A stretch of DNA of 64,000 nt, taken from Pseudomonadota bacterium (GTDB taxonomy: Bacteria; Pseudomonadota; Alphaproteobacteria; Acetobacterales; Acetobacteraceae). The notes beneath the pieces were generated by a model, which did no database searches, was not told where the DNA came from, and saw nothing but the letters and a program-made list of their open reading frames with translations. This document shows positions 49,811 through 59,423 of the stretch, in pieces; position 1 is the stretch's first letter; each line of letters starts with the position of its first letter. Location of the stretch: contig JAKADX010000007.1 of assembly GCA_021818505.1 (NCBI GenBank), positions 1-64,000 on the forward strand. The letters run 5' to 3'. The position numbers were made by a program, and so were the translations under genes.

Positions 49811-51868
49811 TCACAGGTCCTTGGTGTAGCGCAGCCCGTCATAGACCGCGGCGTGGATGTTGCGGCTGGCGACCGCATCGCCGATGCGGAACAGCCGGAA
49901 ACTGCCGTCCGGATTGCGCACCATGTCCTGGGTGCGGCCGGCGACGAGCGCCTCGTAATCCACCGCGCCGAGATTGACCGACAGTGGTTTCAGTGCATGG
50001 TAGAGATCGTCGGCCGGAAGCGTGCCGTGCTCGACCACGACCTGATCGACGACGCGCTCTTCGCGCCGCGTGCCGTAGTCGCTGCCCACCGTGGCGACGA
50101 GCGCGTTGCCTTCGCGCCGCACCGAAAGCAGGCGCGAATTGATCGTCACCCGCACGCCGAGCCGGTGGAACGCGCGCGCATAGAGCGCATGATTGAGGCC
50201 GCCCATCTCGGGCGCGAAGAACCGCTCCGGCGAGACGATCTCGACCGACGTGCCCGCCTCGGCCAGCAGTTCGGCGGCCTGCATCGCAGGATGGTTCCCG
50301 TTGTCGTCGAACACCAATGCGCGTTCCGCCGGCTTCACCTGGCCCGACATCACGTCCCAGGTCGAGACGACATGCTCGTTGCCGCTGTCGAGAATCTCCG
50401 TGTTCGGCACGCCGCCGGTGGCGATCACCACAACGTCGGGCGACTCCGCAAGCACGTCATCCGCCTGCGCATACGTGGAAAAGCGCGGCGCGACGCCGAG
50501 GCGTTCCAGTTCCGCCAGGCGCCAATCGATAATGCCGATCAGGTCACGCCGGCGCGGCGCACGCGTGGCGAGCAGGATCTGACCGCCGGCCTTGTCGGTT
50601 GCCTCGAACAGTGTCACGGTATGGCCACGCTCGGCCGCCACGCGTGCCGCCTCCAGTCCCGCCGGTCCCGCGCCGACCACGACCACGCGGCGGCGCGGCC
50701 CGCTGCTGCGCGCGATGATGTGCGGCATCGTCGCCTCGCGGCCGGTCGCGGGGTTGTGGATGCACAGCGCCTCATTGCCTTCATAGATGCGGTCGAGGCA
50801 GTAGGTCGCGCCGACGCAGGGACGGATGCGCTGCTCCGCGCCCTCGGCCACCTTGCGGGCGATGTGCGGATCGGCGATCAGCGCCCGCGTCATGCCGACC
50901 ATGTCGAGCTTGCCCGCCGCGATCGCGTGGCGCGCGGTGGCGACGTCGCTGATGCGCGCCGCATGGAACACGGGAAACTGCGTGGCCGTGCGGACTTCAC
51001 CGGCGAAATCGAGATGCGGGGCCGAGCGCATGCCGGCGATCGGGATCACGTCGGCGAGCGCGTTGTCCGTCTCGATATGCCCGCGGATGATGTTGAGGAA
51101 ATCGACCAGTCCCGACGCCTTGAGCCGTCGCGCGATCTCCATGCCGTCGGCGCGCGACAGGCCACGCTCCCAGTCTTCGTCGGCGACCATCCTGACACCG
51201 ACAATGAACTTCTCGCCCACGGCGGCGCGAACCGCGCGCAGCACGTCGAGCGAGAAGCGCATCCGGTTGTCGAGGCTGCCGGCGTATTCGTCGTCGCGGC
51301 GATTGGTCGCGGGCGACCAGAACGCATCGGCGAGGTGCCCGTACGCCTCGATCTCCAGCCCGTCCAGCCCCGCCGCCTGCACGCGCTGCGCGGCGGCGGC
51401 ATAATCGGCGACGATGCGCGCGATGTCCCAGTCCTCAATCGCTTTTGGGAACGAGCGATGCGCCGGCTCGCGCACCGGCGAGGGCGACAGCACCGGTAGC
51501 CAGTCCGCGCGGCTGAACGACGTGCGGCGGCCGAGATGCGTGATCTGGATCATCACCGCCGTGCCATGCGCGTGGCATTCGTCGCTCAGCTGCCGCAGCC
51601 AGGGCACGATGTCGTCGCGCCAGAGCAGCAGGTTGCCGAATGCCGGCGGGCTGTCCCGCGACACCACCGCGGAACCCGCCGTCATCGTCAGCGCGGCACC
51701 GCCCTTCGCCTTCTCGACATGATAGAGGCGGTAGCGGTCCTTCGGCATCCCGTCCTCGGAATAGGCGGGCTCGTGACTGGTGCTCATCACGCGGTTGCGC
51801 AACGTGAGGTGCTTCAGCGTGAAGGGTTGCAGCAGCGGGTCGTTACTGATCATGCGCGGGGTGCTCAC
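49811..51868 (-). CDS. OYE/TMADH-family flavoprotein, N-methylproline demethylase-like
   Basis: A 685-residue protein of the trimethylamine-dehydrogenase/2,4-dienoyl-CoA-reductase type. The N-terminal FMN barrel (about residues 10-345) begins PLLQPFTLKHLTLRNRVM and has ITHLGRRTSF and EAYGHLADAF. A Cys segment RPCVGATYCLDRIY...ALCIHNP follows, then an FAD/NAD half with VVVVGAGPAGLEAAR and a late RIGDAVASRNIHAAVYDGLR. Stachydrine and N-methylproline demethylases belong to this group. The GTG at 51868 overlaps the upstream gene by four bases (GTGA); ATG 51853 is an alternative. It likely removes methyl groups from a tertiary amine. Confidence 0.82.
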   Translation of the reverse strand: MSTPRMISNDPLLQPFTLKHLTLRNRVMSTSHEPAYSEDGMPKDRYRLYHVEKAKGGAALTMTAGSAVVSRDSPPAFGNLLLWRDDIVPWLRQLSDECHAHGTAVMIQITHLGRRTSFSRADWLPVLSPSPVREPAHRSFPKAIEDWDIARIVADYAAAAQRVQAAGLDGLEIEAYGHLADAFWSPATNRRDDEYAGSLDNRMRFSLDVLRAVRAAVGEKFIVGVRMVADEDWERGLSRADGMEIARRLKASGLVDFLNIIRGHIETDNALADVIPIAGMRSAPHLDFAGEVRTATQFPVFHAARISDVATARHAIAAGKLDMVGMTRALIADPHIARKVAEGAEQRIRPCVGATYCLDRIYEGNEALCIHNPATGREATMPHIIARSSGPRRRVVVVGAGPAGLEAARVAAERGHTVTLFEATDKAGGQILLATRAPRRRDLIGIIDWRLAELERLGVAPRFSTYAQADDVLAESPDVVVIATGGVPNTEILDSGNEHVVSTWDVMSGQVKPAERALVFDDNGNHPAMQAAELLAEAGTSVEIVSPERFFAPEMGGLNHALYARAFHRLGVRVTINSRLLSVRREGNALVATVGSDYGTRREERVVDQVVVEHGTLPADDLYHALKPLSVNLGAVDYEALVAGRTQDMVRNPDGSFRLFRIGDAVASRNIHAAVYDGLRYTKDL

Positions 51869-54288
51869 GCGGTGATGCGCGCGTTCTTCGGGTCGTAAAG
51901 CGGTGTCAGCGAAGCCGTCGCCGGGACGCGCGTGCCGGCGATCTCGATGTCCCACTGGCCGGTCGTGTCCGCAGCTGCGACGGTCCCGAGTGCCACCGCG
52001 GCGCCGAGCGTGTGGCCGTGCATCGCCGAGGTGATGCGCCCGACGCGGACGCCGTCGCGCCAGACCGGCTCATCATGGAACAGCACGGCCTCGGGGTCGG
52101 CGAGCAGGAACTGCATCACGCGCCGCCGTAATCCGGCCGCGCGCTCCGCCAGCAGCGCCTCGCGCCCGACGAAGCCGCCGGCCTTGTTCCACGCGGCCGT
52201 GAAGCCGAGGCCGGCTTCCAGCAGCGTCGTGTCGCTGTCGATGTCGTGGCCCCAGTGGCGATACGCCTTTTCCAGCCGCAGCGAATTCAGCGCATGATAG
52301 CCGGCGAGCCGCAGCCCGAACGCGGCGCCCGCGTCCATGATGCGGTCGAATACGTGCGCGGCGAACTCGGTCGGGATGTAGAGTTCCCAGCCGAGCTCAC
52401 CGACATAAGTGATGCGGGTGGCACGCACCCGGGCGTAGCCGAGCGCGATCTCGCGGCTGTCACGAAAACGGAAGCCGGCAGCGGACACGTCGTCCGGCGT
52501 GAGCCGGGCGAGCAGCTCGCGCGATCGCGGCCCCATAAGGCCGAGCACCGCGTAGCCCGAGGTCACGTCGGCAACGCTGCACGCGGCATCGGCCGCGGCG
52601 CTTTGCAGGTGGTGCAGGTCGTGCGTCTGCGTCGCGGCCGCGGTGACGACGAGGAATTCGCGCTCGCCGAGTCGCGTCACGGTCAGATCGGCCTCGATGC
52701 CGCCGCGCTCATTGAGCCATTGCGTGTACACGACGCGCCCCGGCGGGACATCGTGCTCGGCGGTACCGATGCGGTTGAGGACCGCCAGCGCATCGCGCCC
52801 CTGCACGAGAAACTTCGCGAAACTCGACTGGTCGAACAGCCCGACACCCTGCCGCACGGCGAGATGCTCGGCGCGCGACGCGTCGAACCAGTTCTGTCGC
52901 CCATAGGAATAGTCATAGACGGCCGCTTGCCCCTCCGCCGCGAACCAGTTGGCGCGTTCCCACCCCGCAACCTCGCCGAAGCAGGCGCGGTGTGCCGCCA
53001 GCCGGTCGTGCAGCGCGGACCGCCGTGCGCCACGCGCGGTTTCGGTCTGTCGGAACGGCCAGTGCATCGCGTAGAGCAAGCCGAGCGACTCGGTCGTGCG
53101 CGCGCGCAGGTAGTCCCGGTTTGCCTGGAATGGGGCGAAGCGGCGGATGTCCACATCCCAGAGGTCCATGCCGGGATGCCCGTCGATGATCCAGTCGGCA
53201 ACCGCGCGCCCGGCGCCGCCGGCGGACTGGATGCCGATCGAGTTGAACCCGGCGGCGACGAACAGGCCCGGCAGCTCCGGCGCCTCGCCCAGGATGTAGC
53301 GCACGTCCGGCGTGAAACTCTCCGGCCCGTTGAAGAACAGCTTGATGCCGGCATTCTCCAGGATCGGCAGTCGGCTGATGGCGCGATCGAGGATCGGTTG
53401 GAAATGTTCCAGGTCCTCGGGCAACTGGTCGAAGCAGAAATCCTCCGGGATGCCGTCGCCGCCCCAGGGTTTCGCGTTCGGCTCGAAGCAGCCGAGCAGC
53501 AGCTTCCCGGCGTCCTCCTTGACGTAGATGCAGTTGTCGGGATCGCGCAGCGACGGCAGGTCGCGCGGCAGGCCGGGGATCGGCTCGGTGACGATGTAGA
53601 AATGCTCGGCGGCGTGCAGCGGCACCACCACGCCGTGCGCGGCAGCGAAATCGCGGCTCCACATGCCGGCCGCGAGCACCACCGTGCGCGCGCGCACCTC
53701 GCCCGCCGCCGTAACGACGCCCACCGCGCGACCGTGCTCGCGGATCACGCCCGTCACCTTCACGTTTTCAACAATGCGCGCGCCACGGGCACGGGCGGCG
53801 GCGGCCAATGCCTGCGTGGTATCGACCGGATCGGTCTGCCCGTCGGTCGGCAGGAACACGCCGCCGGCAACGCCGTCCAGCCGCAGCAGCGGATAGCGCG
53901 CGCCGATGGCTTCGGGCGACAGTTCCTCGACCGGCAAGCCGAAGAGTGCCGCCATCGACGCCAGCCGGCGCAATTCGATCAGCCGCGCCGGCGTGCCGGC
54001 GATGCTGATCGACCCGGTGCGGCGATATCCGGTTTCCCGCCCGGCCTCGGCCTTCAGCTTATCGTAGAGCTGCGCGGAATATTGCGCCAGCCGCGTCAGG
54101 TTCAGCGTCGCCCGCAACTGCCCCACCAGCCCGGCCGCGTGCCAGGTGGTGCCGCAGGTGAGCTGCCGGCGCTCCAGCAGCAGCGGGGCGACACCGCGCA
54201 GCGCCAGATGATAGGCGATGCTGCAACCGACGATTCCACCGCCGATGATGACGACGTCGGTGCGATCGGGAAGTGGTTCCATCGTCAT
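51865..54288 (-). CDS. Dimethylglycine/sarcosine dehydrogenase-like FAD-GcvT protein (copy 1)
   Basis: An 807-residue two-part enzyme. The N-terminal FAD (DAO) domain has VVIIGGGIVGCSIAYHLA, and His50 in GTTWHAAG is the expected site of covalent flavin attachment. A GcvT-type folate domain follows (about residues 430-800), with VGLFDQSSFAKF, VLGLMGPRSRELL and AGYHALNSLRLEKAYRHWG. Such enzymes oxidise an N-methyl group and pass the carbon to tetrahydrofolate. It is nested between the demethylase-like gene and a paralogue, with four-base overlaps on both sides. Confidence 0.88.
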   Translation of the reverse strand: MTMEPLPDRTDVVIIGGGIVGCSIAYHLALRGVAPLLLERRQLTCGTTWHAAGLVGQLRATLNLTRLAQYSAQLYDKLKAEAGRETGYRRTGSISIAGTPARLIELRRLASMAALFGLPVEELSPEAIGARYPLLRLDGVAGGVFLPTDGQTDPVDTTQALAAAARARGARIVENVKVTGVIREHGRAVGVVTAAGEVRARTVVLAAGMWSRDFAAAHGVVVPLHAAEHFYIVTEPIPGLPRDLPSLRDPDNCIYVKEDAGKLLLGCFEPNAKPWGGDGIPEDFCFDQLPEDLEHFQPILDRAISRLPILENAGIKLFFNGPESFTPDVRYILGEAPELPGLFVAAGFNSIGIQSAGGAGRAVADWIIDGHPGMDLWDVDIRRFAPFQANRDYLRARTTESLGLLYAMHWPFRQTETARGARRSALHDRLAAHRACFGEVAGWERANWFAAEGQAAVYDYSYGRQNWFDASRAEHLAVRQGVGLFDQSSFAKFLVQGRDALAVLNRIGTAEHDVPPGRVVYTQWLNERGGIEADLTVTRLGEREFLVVTAAATQTHDLHHLQSAAADAACSVADVTSGYAVLGLMGPRSRELLARLTPDDVSAAGFRFRDSREIALGYARVRATRITYVGELGWELYIPTEFAAHVFDRIMDAGAAFGLRLAGYHALNSLRLEKAYRHWGHDIDSDTTLLEAGLGFTAAWNKAGGFVGREALLAERAAGLRRRVMQFLLADPEAVLFHDEPVWRDGVRVGRITSAMHGHTLGAAVALGTVAAADTTGQWDIEIAGTRVPATASLTPLYDPKNARITA

Positions 54289-56705
54289 TGCCTCAGCCGG
54301 GCATTGGTCGGATCGTAGAGCGGTTCCGTGGTCACCGTCGCGTCGCGCATGGCGCCATACACATCGACCGCGACTCGTGTCCCGGCGCGCGCCAGATCGG
54401 CACGCAGATAGGCCAGTGCGACACTGCGCGAACGATCGAAACTCCAGCCGCCGGAGGTGACGAGGCCGACGCGTGCGCCGTTGTGGAACACGCCGGCGCA
54501 GGCGGGGGCGTCGTGATCGCCGGCCTCCTCCAGAAGCAGAGGGACCAGCCGTTGCGCAACGCCGCGCTCTCGTTCGGCGAGCAGCGCGTCGCGGCCGACG
54601 AAATCAGACTTTTCGAAATCGACGAACCGGTCGAGCGCGGCCTCCAGCGGCGAGAACCCGCTCTCCAGATCGACTTTCCAGGCGCGATAGCACTTGTCGA
54701 GACGCAGGCTGTCCACGGCGTAGATGCCGAAATCGCGCAAGCCGTACGCCGCACCCGCCTCGGACAGCGTCTCGTACAGCGCCACCATCTGCTCCATCGG
54801 CGCGTGCAACTCCCAGCCGAGTTCGCCGACGTAGCTGACGCGCAGGGCAAGGACCTTCGCCGCGCCGATCTCGATCTCCCGCGCCGACAGCCACGGGAAC
54901 GCAACGGAGGACAGATCGGCGTGCGTGACCCCCGCCAGCACGTCGCGCGCGCGCGGGCCGGCGAGCACCAGCGTGCCCAGGCGTGCGCTCTCCTCCGTGA
55001 TCCAAACGCTGCGGTCCGGCGGTAGCGCCGCGTGCAGCAGGTCGGCATCGTGCCATTCGGCGGATGCCGCGCTGCACAAGTAGAATTCGTCGGGGGCGAG
55101 CCGTGTGACCGTGAATTCGCTGACAAGCCGTCCGCGCTTGTCCAGCGCGTAGGCCAGCGCAATCCGTCCGACCCGCGGCAGCCGCGAGCACAGCAGGCGA
55201 TCGAGCCACGCCGCGGCGCCCGCGCCGCCGACGCGAAACTTCGCAAATCCGGGAAGGTCCAGCAATCCGACTGCATTGCGCACGGCGCTCACTTCGGCGC
55301 CGACGGCTACGAAATAAGCACGGTCGCGACGGAAGCTCGGGCGGTCATCCCCGGGCCCGGTCGCGAACCAGGTCGCGCGCTCCCAGCCCCCGCGGGCACC
55401 GAAGCGCGCCCCTTTCGCCGCCAGCAGCGGATACAGTGGCGACGTGCGCAGCGGACGTCCGGCCGGACGCTCCTCGTTGGGGAAGGCGGGCGCGTACTCG
55501 TTCTGATACACCTCGATCGCCCGGGCGACGGTGTAGCTCTGCGTCGCATAGCCTGTGTAGCGGCGCGGATCCAGCGACCAGAGATCCCACTCCGGGGCGC
55601 CGTCGATCACCCATTCCGCGATCGCCTTGCCCGCACCGCCGGCCTGGCAAATCCCGAAGCTGAAGGTGTTGCAATGATAGATGCCGCGCAGGCCATGCGC
55701 CGGGCCGACAAAGGGATTGCCGTCCGGCGAGTAGGGGATCGGCCCGTTGACCACGCGCCGCACCCCGACGCGCCCGAGCGGCGGCACACGCGCGCAGGCA
55801 TCGGCGATGTACCGCTCCAGCCGGTCGAGATCGTCGTTCCACAGCTTGTGCGCGAAGTCTTCGGGAATGCCATCGCGCCACATCGGCGTCGCATCCCATT
55901 CATACGGCCCGAGGATGAAGCCGCCGCGCTCCTGGCGCAGATACCATGACGTGTCCGGATCGCGCAGCAGCGGCAGCCGTTCGGCGCGGGCGGCAAGCTC
56001 GGGTACGTCCTCGGTGACGAGATACTGGTGCGACATCGCCACCGTGGGCAGCGTGTGGCCGAGCAGCGCCATCACTTCGCCGGCGCGATAGCCGGCGGCG
56101 TTGATGACAACTTCCGCGACCACTTCAGCGCCGTCGTGCGTGCGCAGCGTCCAGCCGCCGCCGGGGCGCGAAGCGAGGCCGACGACACGGCTGTGCCGCC
56201 GCACCCGCGCGCCCAACCGGCGCGCCGCTGCGGCCAGTGCCTGCGTCAGTTGCGCCGGGTCGATGTCGCCGTCGAGCGGGTCCCACAGCGCCGCGTTCAG
56301 GTCGTGCAGTTCGAGCAGCGGATGACGATCGCGCGCCTCGGTCGGTGACAGCACCACGTAGTCGATGCCGTTGGCGCGTGCCATGCCGCGGACATGGCGG
56401 AATTCGGCAAGTCGCTCCGCGCCATGCGAAAGTCGCAACGACCCGGTGACATGATAGCCGATCGGATAGGCCGGGTCATCGGCGAGGCGGCGATACAACT
56501 CGGTGGAATATTTCTGTAGCTTCAGGATGCCCCAGGCCGTGGAAAAGGTCGGACAGTTGCCGGCCGCGTGCCAGGTCGAGCCGGAGGTCAGCTCGTCCTG
56601 CTCCAGCAGCAGCGCATCCGTCCAGCCGCGCTCGGCGAAGTGGTAAAGGGCGCTGCAACCGACCGCGCCGCCGCCGATCACCGCCACGCGCACATGCTCG
56701 ACCAT
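54285..56705 (-). CDS. Dimethylglycine/sarcosine dehydrogenase-like FAD-GcvT protein (copy 2)
   Basis: An 806-residue protein, first gene of its operon. N-terminal FAD domain with VAVIGGGAVGCSALYHFAERG and His46 in GSTWHAAG for covalent FAD; the following NCPTFS differs from copy 1 (LVGQLR). The folate domain shows VGLLDLPGFAKFRV, VLAGPRARDVLAG and IYAVDSLRLDKCYRAW. Its layout matches dimethylglycine dehydrogenase-like proteins. Two paralogues in tandem suggest two successive demethylations, for example tertiary to secondary to primary amine. Expression is divergent from the Dpp-type importer across 176 bases. Confidence 0.88.
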   Translation of the reverse strand: MVEHVRVAVIGGGAVGCSALYHFAERGWTDALLLEQDELTSGSTWHAAGNCPTFSTAWGILKLQKYSTELYRRLADDPAYPIGYHVTGSLRLSHGAERLAEFRHVRGMARANGIDYVVLSPTEARDRHPLLELHDLNAALWDPLDGDIDPAQLTQALAAAARRLGARVRRHSRVVGLASRPGGGWTLRTHDGAEVVAEVVINAAGYRAGEVMALLGHTLPTVAMSHQYLVTEDVPELAARAERLPLLRDPDTSWYLRQERGGFILGPYEWDATPMWRDGIPEDFAHKLWNDDLDRLERYIADACARVPPLGRVGVRRVVNGPIPYSPDGNPFVGPAHGLRGIYHCNTFSFGICQAGGAGKAIAEWVIDGAPEWDLWSLDPRRYTGYATQSYTVARAIEVYQNEYAPAFPNEERPAGRPLRTSPLYPLLAAKGARFGARGGWERATWFATGPGDDRPSFRRDRAYFVAVGAEVSAVRNAVGLLDLPGFAKFRVGGAGAAAWLDRLLCSRLPRVGRIALAYALDKRGRLVSEFTVTRLAPDEFYLCSAASAEWHDADLLHAALPPDRSVWITEESARLGTLVLAGPRARDVLAGVTHADLSSVAFPWLSAREIEIGAAKVLALRVSYVGELGWELHAPMEQMVALYETLSEAGAAYGLRDFGIYAVDSLRLDKCYRAWKVDLESGFSPLEAALDRFVDFEKSDFVGRDALLAERERGVAQRLVPLLLEEAGDHDAPACAGVFHNGARVGLVTSGGWSFDRSRSVALAYLRADLARAGTRVAVDVYGAMRDATVTTEPLYDPTNARLRQ

Positions 56706-56779
56706 GCCGGTCCTCCCGCCGTGCGGTGAGGCTGAACGAGCCGCGCGCGAGCGTCAATCGCGCTTGCGCGGCTCCGAGG

Positions 56780-56808
56780 TTGACACCTTGTATGCCCAAG
56801 TCGATCAT
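56780..56808 (+). promoter_or_regulatory. Promoter of Dpp-type importer operon
   Basis: TTGACA (56780-56785), 17 bases, GATCAT (four of six consensus), 73 bases before the binding-protein ATG. The rest of the 176-base divergent gap has no other clear signal. Confidence 0.5.
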
Positions 56809-56881
56809 CACTCATCCGAAAACCGCGGGCTCAAGCGGGGCCGCGTGGCACGGGATATGCGTCAGGGGAGGGCGAGCCACC

Positions 56882-58471
56882 ATGGTCGAGCTGGACTATT
56901 GGCATCAGCAGCATGCGCAGGGCCGCATTGGTCGGCGCGAGTTCCTCGGGCGCGCGGCGGCGCTGGGCGCGGGCGCGGCGGTGATCGGCCGCATGGTCGC
57001 GGATGTCGAGGCGCGTGCCGCCGAAACCCCCCGCAGCGGCGGCACGCTGCGGCTGGGCCTGGCCGGCGGTAGCACCACCGACAGTCTGGACCCCGGCACC
57101 TACACCGATTCGGTGATGATCGATGCCGGCCACGCGCTGTTCAACGGCCTGGTCGAATGGCGTGCGGACGGCAAGCCGCACCCCGAGATCGCGGAGAGCT
57201 GGGAGGTGAAGCCGGGGGCCGCGGAGTGGATCTTTAACATCCGCAAGGGAGTCACCTTCAGCAACGGCAAGACGCTGGATGCGGACGACGTCGTCTATTC
57301 GCTCAACATGCATCGCGGCAAGACGAAGTCCGGTGCCGCCGGGCCGTTCAAGGCGGTTTCCGACGTGAAGAAGCTCTCGCCGAATCAGGTGCAGGTCACG
57401 CTCGCCAGCGGTGATGCCGACTTTGCTTACGTGCTCACCGATTACCACGTGCTGATGGTCCCGGACGGATTTGCCGACTGGAGCAAGCCGGTCGGCAGCG
57501 GCGGGTATATCCTGGAGAAGTTCGATCCGGGCGTGCGTATCACCGCGAAGCGCAATCCGAACTACTGGAAGCAGGGTCGCGCGCATGTCGATGCGGTGGA
57601 CATCACCGTTATCAACGATTCCAGCGCGCGGCTGAATGCACTGATGACCGGGCAGGTGGATGCGATCAACCGCGTCGATCCGAAATTCGTACGCACAGTC
57701 CAGAAGAATCCGAAGTTCGAAATCGTGCGGGCGCCGGGAGGATGGCACGCGGTGATTTCAATGATGCACGACCGCCCGCCGTTCGACAATCACGAACTGC
57801 GGCTGGCGCTGAAATACGGCATCGACCGCGAGCAGGTCATCAGGGCGCTGTTCTCCGGCCTCGCCACCGCCGGCAACGACCACCCGATCCCGAAGACCGA
57901 TCCGTACTGGAACTCCGAGCTGCCGCAGATCCGATACGATGCGGACAAGGCGAAGTTCCACATGAAAAAGTCGGGGCTGACCAATCCGCCGCTGGTGCTG
58001 CAGTGCTCGGACGCGGCGTTCTCCGGTGCCGTGCAGATGGCGGAGCTGTTCCAGCAGAGCGCTGGCAAGGCCGGCATCCGCGTGCAAATCAAGAAGGAGC
58101 CGGCGGACGGGTTCTGGGACAATGTCTGGCTGAAGGGACCGTTCGTGACCAGCTACTGGGGCGGTCGCGCCGCGGCCACGCAGATGCTGGCGGTCGCGTA
58201 CGGTCCCGACGCGCCGTGGAACGAAAGCCACTTCAAGAACCCGAGATTCACCGAACTGCTCGCCGCCGCGCGCGCGGAGACCGATGAGGCCAAGCGCAAG
58301 CCGATGATCTGGGAGATGCAGGCGATCCTGCACGACGATGGCGCGACGATCGTACCGGTGTTCCGTGACTGGCTCGATGGGCACAACAAGAACGTCGGCG
58401 GTCACACGCCGCATGGCGGGTTTGATATGGACAACGGCTACATCGCGGAGAATGCCTGGCTGAAGAGCTGA
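56882..58471 (+). CDS. ABC transporter substrate-binding protein (DppA/SBP_bac_5 family)
   Basis: A 529-residue periplasmic binding protein of the dipeptide/oligopeptide family. The N-terminus has a twin-arginine signal (GRREFLGRAAALGAGAAVIG, about residues 17-36), so it may be exported folded by the Tat system. The mature part shows GGTLRLGLAGGSTTDSLDPG, SWEVKPGAAEWIFNIRKGVTF and DADDVVYSLN. Family members bind peptides, nickel, opines or other compounds. It opens the importer operon, four bases before the first permease. The adjacent flavoenzymes suggest an N-methylated ligand. Confidence 0.9.
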   Translation: MVELDYWHQQHAQGRIGRREFLGRAAALGAGAAVIGRMVADVEARAAETPRSGGTLRLGLAGGSTTDSLDPGTYTDSVMIDAGHALFNGLVEWRADGKPHPEIAESWEVKPGAAEWIFNIRKGVTFSNGKTLDADDVVYSLNMHRGKTKSGAAGPFKAVSDVKKLSPNQVQVTLASGDADFAYVLTDYHVLMVPDGFADWSKPVGSGGYILEKFDPGVRITAKRNPNYWKQGRAHVDAVDITVINDSSARLNALMTGQVDAINRVDPKFVRTVQKNPKFEIVRAPGGWHAVISMMHDRPPFDNHELRLALKYGIDREQVIRALFSGLATAGNDHPIPKTDPYWNSELPQIRYDADKAKFHMKKSGLTNPPLVLQCSDAAFSGAVQMAELFQQSAGKAGIRVQIKKEPADGFWDNVWLKGPFVTSYWGGRAAATQMLAVAYGPDAPWNESHFKNPRFTELLAAARAETDEAKRKPMIWEMQAILHDDGATIVPVFRDWLDGHNKNVGGHTPHGGFDMDNGYIAENAWLKS

Positions 58472-58475
58472 CGCC

Positions 58476-59423
58476 TTGCTACGGCTGATCGCACAGCGGC
58501 TCGGGCTCGGATTGCTGACGTTGCTTGCGGCCTCCGTGCTGATCTTCGCGGGCACGGAGATCCTGCCGGGCGATCTGGCCTCGGCGGTGTTGCAAAACAC
58601 CGCCACGCCGGAGAGTCTGGCCGAGATGCGCAAGGAACTCGGCCTGGATCGCCCGGCCGCGGTGCGCTATGTCGAATGGCTGGGTAACGCCGCGGTCGGT
58701 GATTTCGGCCGCTCGCTTGCCAGTCACCGCGACGTCGTCGAGGAGATCGCGCCGCGCCTGCGCAACACGCTGTTCCTGGCCAGCTACGCGGCGCTTGTCG
58801 CGGTGCCGCTGGCGGTGGCGCTGGGGCTGATGGCGGCGATCTGGCAGGGCGGGGTCTATGATCGCGCGGTGAACTTCGTCACGCTGCTGACGATCTCCGT
58901 GCCGGAATACCTCGTCGGCTACATCCTGATCAAATACCTCTCGGTGCATCTCGGCTGGTTCCCTTCGCTCGCCAACGTCACGCCGGACACGCCGTTGGTG
59001 CAGCGCATCGGGCTCACCTTCCTTCCGATGCTGACGCTGGTCCTGGTGGTGGTGGCGCACATGATGCGCATGACCCGGGCCTCGGTGCTGCAGATCATGG
59101 CGAGCCCCTATATCGAGATGGCGTTCCTCAAGGGTCTGCCGAAATGGCGCGTGGTCGTGCGGCACGCATTTCCGAACGCGCTCGCGCCGATCATCAACGT
59201 CATCGCGCTCGACCTCGCCTATCTGATCGTCGGCGTGGTGATCGTGGAGGCGGTGTTCGTCTATCCGGGCCTCGGGCAATTGATGGTCGATGCTGTGTCC
59301 AAGCATGACGTGCCGGTCGTGCAGGCCTGCGGGCTGATATTCGCCGGCGCCTTCATTCTGCTTAACCTGATCGCCGACATGGCCGCGATCCTGAGCAACC
59401 CGCGCCTGCGACATCCGCGATGA
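58476..59423 (+). CDS. ABC transporter permease (DppB-like)
   Basis: A 315-residue membrane protein of the DppB/OppB family with six predicted helices. The start is TTG at 58476, five bases after the binding-protein stop. The N-terminal helix (LLTLLAASVLIFAGTEILPGD) has the conserved LPGD end, and the cytoplasmic EAA loop reads FLKGLPKWRVVVRHAFPNALAP (about residues 218-239). It pairs with the DppC-like permease, whose start overlaps its stop (ATGA). Confidence 0.92.
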   Translation: MLRLIAQRLGLGLLTLLAASVLIFAGTEILPGDLASAVLQNTATPESLAEMRKELGLDRPAAVRYVEWLGNAAVGDFGRSLASHRDVVEEIAPRLRNTLFLASYAALVAVPLAVALGLMAAIWQGGVYDRAVNFVTLLTISVPEYLVGYILIKYLSVHLGWFPSLANVTPDTPLVQRIGLTFLPMLTLVLVVVAHMMRMTRASVLQIMASPYIEMAFLKGLPKWRVVVRHAFPNALAPIINVIALDLAYLIVGVVIVEAVFVYPGLGQLMVDAVSKHDVPVVQACGLIFAGAFILLNLIADMAAILSNPRLRHPR

